Source: an uncultured Cellvibrionales bacterium (GTDB taxonomy: Bacteria; Pseudomonadota; Gammaproteobacteria; Pseudomonadales; Dasaniaceae). Taken from it: a stretch of 64,000 bases of DNA. The notes beneath the pieces are model-generated. The model searched no databases and had not been told where the DNA came from. It worked only from the letters and a program-made list of their open reading frames with translations. The stretch covers positions 62,001 through 126,000 of the forward strand of contig CAJVZD010000004.1 of the NCBI GenBank assembly GCA_913019905.1, written 5' to 3'. Below are positions 52,997 to 63,558 of this stretch, piece after piece. Made by a program: the position numbers and the translations under genes. Each line of letters opens with the position of its first letter. The stretch's first letter is position 1.

Positions 52997-54457
52997 TCAC
53001 ATGACTTTCAGCAGCCCCGTCAATAACTTCCAAAATGGTTCTACCGTGGCTATTTCCAAACGCTCAGAAGGCGAATGGGCACCGCGTATTGTCGGACCGA
53101 ATGAAATAATATCAACCTCCGCCATTTTGCTTTTCAAAATCCCACACTCCAACCCCGCGTGAATGGCCTTTACCGCCGGTGTTTTTCCGAACAAGGAACA
53201 ATGCAGATCCTTCACTTTTGCTAGCAGGGGACTATCGAAATCTGGCGCCCATCCAGGATAACTCAGAGTATCCTTAACGGAGAGATCAAAAAGCTCGGCA
53301 ATCGACAGCACATTATCGATGAGAGCTTGTGCTTGATCTCGATTAAAGAAACGCAAACTGCTTTCCAGTAGAAACCCATCCTCCTCAATCCTAACGATGG
53401 CGAGATTGATACTGAGGTCGACAAGGTCCGCCGGTTGCGCGAGAGAGTAACTTTGCGCGCCGTGTGGAAAAATACTGAGTAACTGTATCAACTGCTCCTG
53501 ACAGGGCGTGGTTAATACGCTATCAATATCTGTTTCGACCATTTCGAAATATACATTCTTATCAGCATCGGGAAGAAAGCTGTGCCAGCTTTCCAACAAT
53601 CGCTCCTGTAATTGCTGTAGGTCCTGACTGGTAGATTCGGGACAGGTAAATGTAACTTCAGCCTGACGTGACAGCACGTTGTGAGCGACACCGCTGCGGA
53701 GCGAGTGAATTCTTACACCGAGAGAATTAGCTTTAAGCAACCACTGCGCTATTAATTTAGTTGCACTACCCAATTGTTGATGAATCTGAATACCGGAATG
53801 ACCTCCCGTTAGCCCATTTAGCACCAAGCGATAGCCCTTGTGTTTTTCAGGAACTGTTTCGCGTTGCACGTCGCGACTCATTTGCCACCCGCGAGCGCCG
53901 GCACAGCCGACAAAGATCTCACCCCAATCTTCCGTATCCAGATTGAGCATACGCATACCGGTAAGCAACGACGAATCTAAGCGTAAAGCGCCGCCTAACC
54001 CGGTCTCTTCATCCATCGTAAACAGTAATTCCAAGGGCGGATGAGCGACGGACAGGTCTGTCATCAACGCCAGAGCGGCCGCGCAACCAATACCGTTATC
54101 TGCGCCCAGCGTGGTGCGATCTGCCGACAACCAACCATCGTAAACACATAACTGCAATGGATCTTTACTAAAATCGTGGCTCTTGTCGTCAGTTTTTACA
54201 GTGACCATATCCACATGATTTTGAATAATAACAGTTTCTTGCTGTTGTACATCGCCCGTCGCTGGAACGTAAACAACCACGTTACCCGCATCATCAGACT
54301 GATAGCGATGACCGCACAGGGTGGCCTGATCAATGATGTATTGTCGTATTTTCCCTTCCTGTTTCGACGGCCGGGGGATTTGCGTGAACTGATAAAAATG
54401 CTCCCATATATGGCGAGGAGTTTTCGGATAATCCAGGGGATAAACTTTCTCTTTCAT
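52997..54457 (-). CDS. pepD: Aminoacyl-histidine dipeptidase (peptidase D)
   Basis: A 486-residue M20C metallopeptidase; E. coli PepD is 485. It hydrolyses a range of dipeptides, including carnosine-type Xaa-His. Zinc ligands are visible: His in VIIQNHVDMV, Asp in TTLGADNGIGCAAAL, Glu pair in LFTMDEETGLGGA, Asp in NLDTEDWG, and the C-terminal His in RGAHSPSERL. The dimerisation domain (about 205-390) contains GLTGGHSGIQIHQ. Cytoplasmic. It is convergent with the TonB receptor gene and lies downstream of putA, on the same strand, with a 132-base gap. Confidence 0.95.
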   Translation of the reverse strand: MKEKVYPLDYPKTPRHIWEHFYQFTQIPRPSKQEGKIRQYIIDQATLCGHRYQSDDAGNVVVYVPATGDVQQQETVIIQNHVDMVTVKTDDKSHDFSKDPLQLCVYDGWLSADRTTLGADNGIGCAAALALMTDLSVAHPPLELLFTMDEETGLGGALRLDSSLLTGMRMLNLDTEDWGEIFVGCAGARGWQMSRDVQRETVPEKHKGYRLVLNGLTGGHSGIQIHQQLGSATKLIAQWLLKANSLGVRIHSLRSGVAHNVLSRQAEVTFTCPESTSQDLQQLQERLLESWHSFLPDADKNVYFEMVETDIDSVLTTPCQEQLIQLLSIFPHGAQSYSLAQPADLVDLSINLAIVRIEEDGFLLESSLRFFNRDQAQALIDNVLSIAELFDLSVKDTLSYPGWAPDFDSPLLAKVKDLHCSLFGKTPAVKAIHAGLECGILKSKMAEVDIISFGPTIRGAHSPSERLEIATVEPFWKLLTGLLKVM

Positions 54458-54589
54458 AGTTGTTCATTGTCCATTGATATTAGCCCAGTCATATAAGTCC
54501 ACTGATATGGACCCAGTAGTATTAACCTGGAGATAAGTGAAAGATACGATGAGATCACTTAAGTCTCAACTATTTTAACATTCGCCACA

Positions 54590-57500
54590 TCACATCGTCA
54601 TTAATGCGGCGTTGCCTCCTGCCGCGGTTGTATCAATGGTGACACACTTTTCTAACATCATACTGACAAGCAGCCTCTGGGGAGAAGACATCGGTAATAT
54701 AGGTATTAACGCACCGTCGCGACCAGCTAGCCCTTCCACGATCTCTTTGATATGCGGACTGCTGTCCGAACTCATTACTCCCGTTAACCACTCCTTATCC
54801 AATACCGTTTCCAGTTGTGAGGCGGGTCGAATGTGAACAAGATTGTTAGGCACGCCCGAGCCATTTAACGATAGATTAAGTCGATTAATCAGATTTATTC
54901 TGTGCTCGCCGACAACCACGACCATTGCGTTACCCGCCAACAGTGCCGCTGTCATTTGTAGCGCAACCACGCTCTCGTCGCTGGTGTCATCGACAACCAA
55001 AGCGAGGGTTCCTCTTGGCTCGTAAGTCAGCTGGTTACTTTCTCCAGTGGGACCCGGCAATATTAATGGCTGATAACAAATTTCCTCAGCCACCACGACC
55101 AATTCTTCGATAAAGGTTTGCGTTGATTTTTTAAGCTCGGCGCTACGCTTGGATAAATTAGAGCTCATCACCTTTATGAACTCGCCAATGACCGATATTC
55201 GTTCTCGGACAGATACCTGAGCCCAGCTCTTTTGAGCGTTTCGTAAATCTCCGTCACTGACAGACTGGCCTTTCTCAAAAGCACTCTCAAATGCGCTCTC
55301 TATAGCACTCTCTAAACCGCAAAGCGATTCGGCTTGGTTAGAGTGAACCGGCTGAGCCGAACGGCCGTCTGAACAACGGCCCTCTTCATTTAAACGGTAG
55401 CCCGACTTGATGAGACGTTCTAAGTAGTTGGGGCCACCCGCTTTGGGTCCTGTTCCCGACAGCCCACGGCCACCGAATGGTTGTGTCCCAACTGCTGCCC
55501 CAATCATATTACGATTAACATAAACATTACCGACATTGGCGCTTTTCGCAATAGCTTGATAAACAGACTGAATACGGGAATGCACACCCAGCGTTAAGCC
55601 AAAACCCGTAGCATTAATATCGTCAACCACCCTCGCCAGCTTGTCGGCACCAAAGCGAATAACGTGTACGACCGGCCCAAAAACCTCTTCCTGTAGCATC
55701 GATATGTTTTCAAGTTCGATTAGTGCGGGGGCGAAAAAAGTCCCAGCATCGCAGCTACCCGGCAGGTCACATCGGTGTAAAACTTTGGCTTCAGTGCCGA
55801 CAGTCGATATCTTGTCAACATGTTGACGTAGACGGGCCTGAGCCGTTTCATCTATCACTGGCCCTATGTCAGTCGAAAGCAAAGACGGATCACCAATAGT
55901 TAACTCGTTCATCGCTCCGATAATGAGTTCGATAACTTTATCTGCAATGTCTTCTTGTAAAAACAACACTCTAAGCGCAGAACAGCGTTGGCCTGCGCTA
56001 AGGTACCCGGAAGAGATGACATCATCGACTACTTGTTCTGGAAGCGCGGTAGAGTCAACAATCATGGCATTTTGTCCGCCTGTTTCAGCGATTAGCGGGA
56101 CATCGTACTCGCAGCGTTTTGCTAAAGCCTGCGCCAGCCACCTCGCGGTTTGGGTTGAACCGGTAAACATAACAGCTGCGATGCGTTTATCTGGCACCAA
56201 TTTTTCACCAATGGGTTTACCCGGACCTAAAACCAGTTCCACGACATTTTTTGGAAGACCGCAGCCAACCATTAAGGCGACGACATATTTCGCTATCAGA
56301 CTGGCTTGTTCCGCCGGTTTTGCGATAACTGTATTTCCGGTTACAAGGGCCGCTGTGATCTGGCCGAGAAATATTGCCAGCGGAAAGTTCCATGGACTAA
56401 TGCAAAGCACTACCCCGTAAGATTTGGGAGCATCAAGACATTGTGATTGTTCGCGCTGATTTAGATCCTCAGCCGAAGCCGCGTAATACCGACAAAAATC
56501 TACCGCCTCGCGGATTTCAGCCACTGCATCGGCAGCGGTTTTTCCCGCTTCTTTGATACACAGGGTGACTAACTCAACCATATGCTCCTCAAGTGCTTCC
56601 GCCAGTTCATGTAGAAATTTAATTCGCTCTCTTATAGGCCTCGCTGTCCACGCTGGAAAAGCGGCGTAAGCCTTTCCCAGTTTCACATCAACATCTCCGG
56701 AATTATCAATAGTGAGGAAACTCACTGTTTCCTGTCTACTAGCCGGATTTGTCATTGTGATACTGTTAGTCTGTGCTAGTAAAGACGCAGTATGCTGTCC
56801 CCAGAAAACATCCATTCCATGAGATAAATGCGCGAGCGTTTTCGTGTCCGTTAGATCGAAGCCTCTGGAATTTTGGCGATTAGACCGCTCACTGCCAGAG
56901 TGACGATAAATATCCTGCGGCAACGGTATCGCTTGATTACGCTGTCCGGAAGCAGCTTCTACAGTTTCAACCGGATCACGCAATAATGACTCGAGCGGGA
57001 CGGCCTTATCGACAATATTGTTAACGAAGGAATTGTTAGCGCCATTTTCTAACAGCCGACGTACCAAATAAGCCAGTAAATCTTCATGCTCCCCCACCGG
57101 GGCATATATTCGACAGCCAACAGCCTGTTCGGCAATGACTTGCTGATAGATCGATTCACCCATTCCATGCAGGCGCTGAAATTCGTAACCCTCTCTATTT
57201 GGGCTTGCTTGCTGATTGTCTATTTCGAGGATCGTTGCGACAGTATGTGCATTGTGAGTGGCAAATTGCGGAAACAACACATCGCGATTAGCTAGCAAGT
57301 ATTTCGCGCAAGCAATATAGGATACGTCTGTGGCAGCCTTGGAGGTAAAAACCGGATAATCAACGAACCCATCCATTTGGCTCCACTTAACTTCAGAGTC
57401 CCAGTAGGCCCCTTTGACCAACCGAACCATCATTTTCCGACCCACATCATGGGCCAATTCTCGAGCCCACTCCACGACCAGCAAGGCTCGTTTTTGATAG

Positions 57501-58498
57501 GCCTGGATAGCCAGGCCATAACCTTGCCACCCTGCGAGTTCAGGATCTGAAAATACCGCGGCAATGACATCGAGAGATAAATCTAATCGATCCGCTTCTT
57601 CTGCATCGACGGTAAAGCCAATATCATAGGACTTTGCGCGCAACGCGAGTATTTTTAGTCGCGGTACCAATTCACTCATGATTCTCATGCGCTGGGAAAA
57701 TTCAAATCGCGGATGGATGGCAGATAATTTTACCGAAATCCCCGGCCCTTTTATCGGGCCGCGTCTGCTAGCTGTTTTTCCAATCGAATCGATAGCATCC
57801 AAATAGCTTTCAAAATAGCGATCTGCATCCATCAAAGTCCGGGCACCTTCTCCCAGCATATCGAAGGAATAGCAATAGCCTTTTCGTTCCTGTATTGCGG
57901 CTTTATCAATAGCCAAATCGATATTTCTTCCCAACACAAATTGACCACCCATCACTTGCATGACCTGACGCATAGCCGTTCGTATAACGGGTTCACCGAG
58001 GCGTGTTACCAATTTTTTTAGCAGGCCAATTTGTTTTTTGTTTTGCTCTTCGTTTTCTGAGGCATTGACGTGACGGCCAATATTGGCCCATTTACCCGTT
58101 AGCAACAACCCCCAGGAAGAGGCATTAACAAATAGAGAGTCACTATTACCTATATGTGAATCCCAATCGCCGACTGCAAGCTTATCCCGAATCAGGCGAT
58201 CCATCGTCAACTTGTCCGGCACTCTCAATAAAGCTTCTGCCAGACACATTAAAACGATGCCCTCCTCGGTCGACAGTTTATATTCTTGCAGTAGCGCGTC
58301 GACGGCACTTTTTCCTTGTTCTTTACGAATACTGCGAACGAGAGCACTGGCATAAGCCTGTACACGGGATTGACTTTTCGCTGACATTTTCGCCAGCGAT
58401 TTTACTTCGGCGAGCACAATCGCCTCATCTATCCGATAGTGATCGCGAATTTTTTCTCGGTGGGTATTAACGTGGCAATCGCTTTCTTTGATCAGCAT
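54590..58498 (-). CDS. putA: Bifunctional proline dehydrogenase / P5C dehydrogenase PutA
   Basis: A 1302-residue peripheral membrane flavoenzyme oxidising proline to glutamate. The proline dehydrogenase domain contains KLSAIHPRFEFSQ, DAEEADRLDLSLDV, RLVKGAYWDSEVKWSQ and YAPVGEHEDLLAYLVRR; the P5C dehydrogenase domain contains ISPWNFPLAIFLGQ, IAETGGQNAMIVDS (catalytic-side Glu) and the nucleophile Cys in SAGQRCSALRVL, ending in QPFGGRGLSGTGPKAGGP. A C-terminal aldehyde dehydrogenase-like lid domain follows to about 1302. The N-terminal ribbon-helix-helix DNA-binding domain of E. coli PutA is missing, so this is a non-regulatory PutA. ATG 58498 has GGAG seven bases upstream. The divergent Lrp-type gene probably replaces the lost autoregulation. 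Confidence 0.96.
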   Translation of the reverse strand: MLIKESDCHVNTHREKIRDHYRIDEAIVLAEVKSLAKMSAKSQSRVQAYASALVRSIRKEQGKSAVDALLQEYKLSTEEGIVLMCLAEALLRVPDKLTMDRLIRDKLAVGDWDSHIGNSDSLFVNASSWGLLLTGKWANIGRHVNASENEEQNKKQIGLLKKLVTRLGEPVIRTAMRQVMQVMGGQFVLGRNIDLAIDKAAIQERKGYCYSFDMLGEGARTLMDADRYFESYLDAIDSIGKTASRRGPIKGPGISVKLSAIHPRFEFSQRMRIMSELVPRLKILALRAKSYDIGFTVDAEEADRLDLSLDVIAAVFSDPELAGWQGYGLAIQAYQKRALLVVEWARELAHDVGRKMMVRLVKGAYWDSEVKWSQMDGFVDYPVFTSKAATDVSYIACAKYLLANRDVLFPQFATHNAHTVATILEIDNQQASPNREGYEFQRLHGMGESIYQQVIAEQAVGCRIYAPVGEHEDLLAYLVRRLLENGANNSFVNNIVDKAVPLESLLRDPVETVEAASGQRNQAIPLPQDIYRHSGSERSNRQNSRGFDLTDTKTLAHLSHGMDVFWGQHTASLLAQTNSITMTNPASRQETVSFLTIDNSGDVDVKLGKAYAAFPAWTARPIRERIKFLHELAEALEEHMVELVTLCIKEAGKTAADAVAEIREAVDFCRYYAASAEDLNQREQSQCLDAPKSYGVVLCISPWNFPLAIFLGQITAALVTGNTVIAKPAEQASLIAKYVVALMVGCGLPKNVVELVLGPGKPIGEKLVPDKRIAAVMFTGSTQTARWLAQALAKRCEYDVPLIAETGGQNAMIVDSTALPEQVVDDVISSGYLSAGQRCSALRVLFLQEDIADKVIELIIGAMNELTIGDPSLLSTDIGPVIDETAQARLRQHVDKISTVGTEAKVLHRCDLPGSCDAGTFFAPALIELENISMLQEEVFGPVVHVIRFGADKLARVVDDINATGFGLTLGVHSRIQSVYQAIAKSANVGNVYVNRNMIGAAVGTQPFGGRGLSGTGPKAGGPNYLERLIKSGYRLNEEGRCSDGRSAQPVHSNQAESLCGLESAIESAFESAFEKGQSVSDGDLRNAQKSWAQVSVRERISVIGEFIKVMSSNLSKRSAELKKSTQTFIEELVVVAEEICYQPLILPGPTGESNQLTYEPRGTLALVVDDTSDESVVALQMTAALLAGNAMVVVVGEHRINLINRLNLSLNGSGVPNNLVHIRPASQLETVLDKEWLTGVMSSDSSPHIKEIVEGLAGRDGALIPILPMSSPQRLLVSMMLEKCVTIDTTAAGGNAALMTM

Positions 58499-58634
58499 AA
58501 TAGCGCTCCGATAGCATATAAAAAGTAGATTTATATGCCGAACTATATCGCTTTTGCTTCAATATTAAATAGCTTTATTGGAGTAAAATCAGCATAATAT
58601 TTTGGCAATAACGACTTATGCGGAATATTATAAA

Positions 58635-59114
58635 ATGGACAGTAGTAAATTGAAGCCACTGGATAAAACCGACTATTTGCTTCTCGACACTTTGCAAAAA
58701 GAAGCCCGTATATCAAATGTGGAACTGGCAAAGCGCGTCCACCTAAGCCCCAGCCCCTGCCTAGAACGGGTCAAAAGACTCGAGGAGCAAGGTTACATCG
58801 ACGGCTATAAAGCCAAGCTTAATAGCGACCTGTTAAACCTCACAATGGCAGCGTTTATTCAAATTACGCTCGATCGTACAACCGGCGATGTTTTCGACAA
58901 TTTCAGGGATGCGATCGTTGATCTTCCCGAGGTGGCTGAGTGCCATATGGTCGCTGGGGGGTTTGATTATCTGGTGAAATTGCGGATTAGCGATATGCAG
59001 GCTTATCGAGATGTTCTCGCCAGACTCGTTGAACTACCCGGGATTTCTCAAACTCATACCTATGTCGTCATAGAAGAAGTAAAGCCCGATAACGGACTGT
59101 ACCTGAGATATTAG
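58635..59114 (+). CDS. Lrp/AsnC family regulator of proline use
   Basis: A 159-residue regulator. The N-terminal helix-turn-helix LDTLQKEARISNVELAKRV, then HLSPSPCLERVKRLEEQGYI, and the C-terminal RAM effector domain (AECHMVAGGFDYLVKLRISD) are clear. It belongs to the Lrp group that includes PutR, a proline-responsive activator of putA. ATG 58635 is taken; the frame is open back to 58602 without family similarity. It is divergent from putA, with putP further right, so proline-dependent control of both is inferred. The gap to putA is AT-rich (AATATTAAATAG, ATAATATTTTGG), as Lrp sites often are. Confidence 0.92.
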   Translation: MDSSKLKPLDKTDYLLLDTLQKEARISNVELAKRVHLSPSPCLERVKRLEEQGYIDGYKAKLNSDLLNLTMAAFIQITLDRTTGDVFDNFRDAIVDLPEVAECHMVAGGFDYLVKLRISDMQAYRDVLARLVELPGISQTHTYVVIEEVKPDNGLYLRY

Positions 59115-59174
59115 GTGACGTTGATATTTGCTGCACTTGATCTTAGGTGACTCTGATATTTTGTGCAGTCGATA
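59111..59174. repeat. Two imperfect 32-bp direct repeats
   Basis: TTAGGTGAC...TGATATTT...TGCA...GAT occurs at 59111-59142 and 59143-59174, with about three quarters of positions identical. The first copy overlaps the stop codon of the Lrp-type gene. Confidence 0.65.
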
Positions 59175-59327
59175 TTAGCAGCTCGCTGTTTTCAATATCG
59201 GCCGCAGCAGATGGTTTATCTATCACTGACAAGATATAGCTGTGAATAAATAGCAGCGATACTTTTACGTAGCTTGTTTTCTAGAATAATTCTTCGCTAA
59301 AACCTCTATCGCTGCGCTAACAGTGAT

Positions 59328-60830
59328 TCATCGGTTGAATTCTTCCACTTTGTCGAACTCGGCCTCGATCACCGTATCGGTCTGGGCAGTCAGCTTGCTC
59401 ACTAGGACAATGACCGCCGTCGATAATATAAAACCGGGCACAATTTCATACATTGATGAACTGAGGGAGTTGCCGTTAATAGTGATAGGAAGATATACCC
59501 ATAGTAATACCGTTATTGCCCCGGTCAACATACCCGCCATAGCGCCATGTCGGTTGGTCTTTTTCCAGTACAAACTAAGGATAACAAGCGGACCGAAGGC
59601 CGAGCCAAACCCCGCCCAGGCATTGCTCACTAAACTCAATATAGAATGACTTCTATCATAAGCAAAAAATACGGCGACGACAGCCACCAACACAACTGAC
59701 ATGCGACCCACAAATACCTGTTGTTTATCTGTCGCGTTTTTATGCAGAAATGTCTTGTAAAAATCTTCAGTCAGGGAACTTGACGTCACCAACAACTGTG
59801 AAGATATTGTACTCATAATGGCCGCCAGGATAGCCGCCAGTAAAAATCCGGCAATCAGCGGATGGAATAACAGCTGCGAAAGAAGAATAAAAATCGTCTC
59901 GGGATCATCGATCACCCGTTCAGTTTTTTTCATGTAAACCATACCGAATAACCCGGTCATCATGGCACCGACGAGAGTGACGCTCATCCATCCAATTCCA
60001 ATGCGACGCGCTGTAGGTAGGTCCCGTACCGACCGAATGGCCATGAATCGAACAATAATGTGGGGCTGCCCGAAATACCCCAAGCCCCACGCCATTGCCG
60101 AAATAATTCCGAAGAAGGTCATACCTTCAACGATATTAAGTAATGCTGGATCAGTTTGATTGATTGTTGTAATAAGGGGCGAAAACCCGCCAATCTCGCT
60201 TAACACCACCACGGGTACCAGTATCAAAGCCAGGAACATGATACACCCCTGCACAAAATCGGTCAGACTGACCGCAAGAAACCCGCCAATGAAGGTGTAG
60301 ATAACGACAACTCCTGCCGTGAAATAAAGACCGACTTCGTAACTTATCCCAAATGAAGATTCAAATAATTTTCCTCCGGCGACTAAACCCGAAGAAGTGT
60401 AAAGTGTAAAAAAAACGATGATCACGACTGAAGAAAGTAACCTTAAGCCATGAGATTTATCCCCGAATCGATTTTCAAAAAAATCCGGTAAGGTAATAGA
60501 ATCACTCGCGAGCTCCGTATACGTTCTAAGTCGCGGCGCTACGATCCGATAATTCAGATACGCGCCGATAAGTAATCCAAAACCGATCCACGCGCTGCTC
60601 AAACCAGACACAAACATGGCTCCGGGTAAACCCATCAACATCCAGCCACTCATATCAGATGCACCGGCAGAGAGCGCAGTAACACTCGGAGTCAGTTTAC
60701 GGCCGCCCAACATGTATGCCGAAATATCGCCGGTTGATTTTCGATAGGCGTAAAGACCGATTCCCAACATCGCAATAAAGTAAAGTGTTAAGGAAACTAG
60801 CGTGCCGAATTCCAAGTTTGCTGATTGCAT
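59328..60830 (-). CDS. putP: Sodium/proline symporter
   Basis: A 500-residue inner-membrane symporter of the sodium:solute symporter family; E. coli PutP is 502. Thirteen hydrophobic segments are expected; diagnostic PutP stretches include SAGASDMSGWMLMGLPGA near residue 55, NYRIVAPRLRTYTE, GLGYFGQPHIIVRFMAIRS and SNAWAGFGSAFGPLVILSLYW. It brings in proline for PutA. It is convergent with the Lrp-type gene and separated from its own upstream neighbour by 357 bases that should hold its promoter. Confidence 0.95.
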   Translation of the reverse strand: MQSANLEFGTLVSLTLYFIAMLGIGLYAYRKSTGDISAYMLGGRKLTPSVTALSAGASDMSGWMLMGLPGAMFVSGLSSAWIGFGLLIGAYLNYRIVAPRLRTYTELASDSITLPDFFENRFGDKSHGLRLLSSVVIIVFFTLYTSSGLVAGGKLFESSFGISYEVGLYFTAGVVVIYTFIGGFLAVSLTDFVQGCIMFLALILVPVVVLSEIGGFSPLITTINQTDPALLNIVEGMTFFGIISAMAWGLGYFGQPHIIVRFMAIRSVRDLPTARRIGIGWMSVTLVGAMMTGLFGMVYMKKTERVIDDPETIFILLSQLLFHPLIAGFLLAAILAAIMSTISSQLLVTSSSLTEDFYKTFLHKNATDKQQVFVGRMSVVLVAVVAVFFAYDRSHSILSLVSNAWAGFGSAFGPLVILSLYWKKTNRHGAMAGMLTGAITVLLWVYLPITINGNSLSSSMYEIVPGFILSTAVIVLVSKLTAQTDTVIEAEFDKVEEFNR

Positions 60831-61187
60831 TGATAAATCACCGATAATTATTCGAATTATTTTTCATTGGCGCTAAGACTGGCAGGAAATACAGGCCAAG
60901 GAACATCAATTAGGTTTTTCGGCCGTCACCATCAAGCGTTTTTAAGCGATGCCAACAATACGCCGTAAAGAGGTTTACAAAAACACGAGGATTAAAAGCA
61001 CTCCGTCTAATATTTACTGACATACGAAAACAACAAATAACGCGCCAATGAATCGAGTGTTACCTAGGCGGCTAACAGTAAAAATACAAATGCACGTTAA
61101 GGAAATTTCAGTAATAGACTGAAAATCGTCACCGAGAAAACAGACGATATCTTATCAGTACCCGAATGAACTCTAAGCGGGAACTTG
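60831..61187. other. Intergenic region, putP upstream
   Basis: About 357 bases with no coding frame. It holds the upstream region of putP and the downstream region of the enoyl-CoA hydratase gene, both on the minus strand. No terminator with a T-run was identified. Confidence 0.35.
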
Positions 61188-61949
61188 CTAAGTACCGGTA
61201 AAGACTGGCGCGCGTTTCTCACGACTGGCGGCAAACCCTTCTTTTAAATCTGCCGATTCCGCACATAATTTTGACAGTTCTTCGGCGTAGTTAGGATCGA
61301 TTTCTCCAGAGGCGGCCTGCTGCAGGAGATGCTTCATTGATTGAACCGCCAGCGGCGCCAGCAATGAAATTGAATCCGCCAGGTCCTGGGTTTTGTTCAC
61401 GATTTCGTCTGCACCGACTAAATAATCCAGGAAGCCAATATGAAGTAGTTCTTTAGCATCAAACTGTTCCGCGGCCATCAATATCCGCTTTGCCAAAGAT
61501 ACGCCCAAGCGCTCTACGTAACGATTGATACCACTGATCGGATAACACAAACCCAATTTGGCTGCCGGAACGCGCATATGACTGCCGCGCACTCCAATTC
61601 TAAAATCGCAACTTAAAGCGAGTTCGACGCCGCCTCCGTAAACATTACCATTGATCGCGCAGATAGAAGGAACACGAATGGCTGCCAATTGATCGGTTGT
61701 ATCCTGAAAGCTATTTGGGCTGATTTTCCCGCTAGACAACTGGTTTAGTGCAGCGCCCGCACAAAAAGTCTTTTCACCACGATTGCTAATAACCAGGACG
61801 CGAATGTCTTTATTTTCTTCAACGAGACTAAAACAGTGCTGCAACGCCACCAATTCATGCTCACCCAATGCATTGTGAGTGGCTACATTGTTAAGCGTTA
61901 TACGCGCAATATGGTGTTCAGTTGCATATTGAATAGTTTCTTCGATCAT
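61188..61949 (-). CDS. Enoyl-CoA hydratase/isomerase family protein
   Basis: A 253-residue crotonase-fold protein. The oxyanion-hole segments FCAGAALNQLSSG and CAINGNVYGGGVELALSCDFRIG are present, and AKLGLCYPISGINRYVERLG follows. The catalytic Glu equivalent of hydratases is probably in the VPAAKLGLCYP segment or replaced, so hydratase, isomerase or other crotonase chemistry cannot be separated. Cytoplasmic. It stands between putP and purA with 180 bases to the latter; no fatty acid or amino acid degradation genes adjoin it, so the substrate is not indicated. Confidence 0.85.
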   Translation of the reverse strand: MIEETIQYATEHHIARITLNNVATHNALGEHELVALQHCFSLVEENKDIRVLVISNRGEKTFCAGAALNQLSSGKISPNSFQDTTDQLAAIRVPSICAINGNVYGGGVELALSCDFRIGVRGSHMRVPAAKLGLCYPISGINRYVERLGVSLAKRILMAAEQFDAKELLHIGFLDYLVGADEIVNKTQDLADSISLLAPLAVQSMKHLLQQAASGEIDPNYAEELSKLCAESADLKEGFAASREKRAPVFTGT

Positions 61950-62129
61950 AACAATCTCTTCGTTCCCGTTGTAGAGAATTCTTTCTGGGCAGAAGATCCG
62001 ATGCTAATCGCGACCAGAATGCTCTAAAACATCGGTGACTTTCGCCATCCGTTGAATCGCCACGACGCAAGAGACGAAAGCTCGCGGTCAGCCTGGTACT
62101 CAAACCCAATCGAGATAGCGTCGGTTCAA

Positions 62130-63496
<1,367 letters not shown>

Positions 63497-63558
63497 ATTT
63501 TAATAGTAGTCAAAATAATTGGGACTCTACTAACTGGCCAGTAGCGAAGTGCTAAAGC

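Noticed and set aside
55866-56420. 184-codon frame antisense to putA
   Set aside because: It is fully inside the well-conserved putA sequence on the other strand and has no motif or ribosome site.
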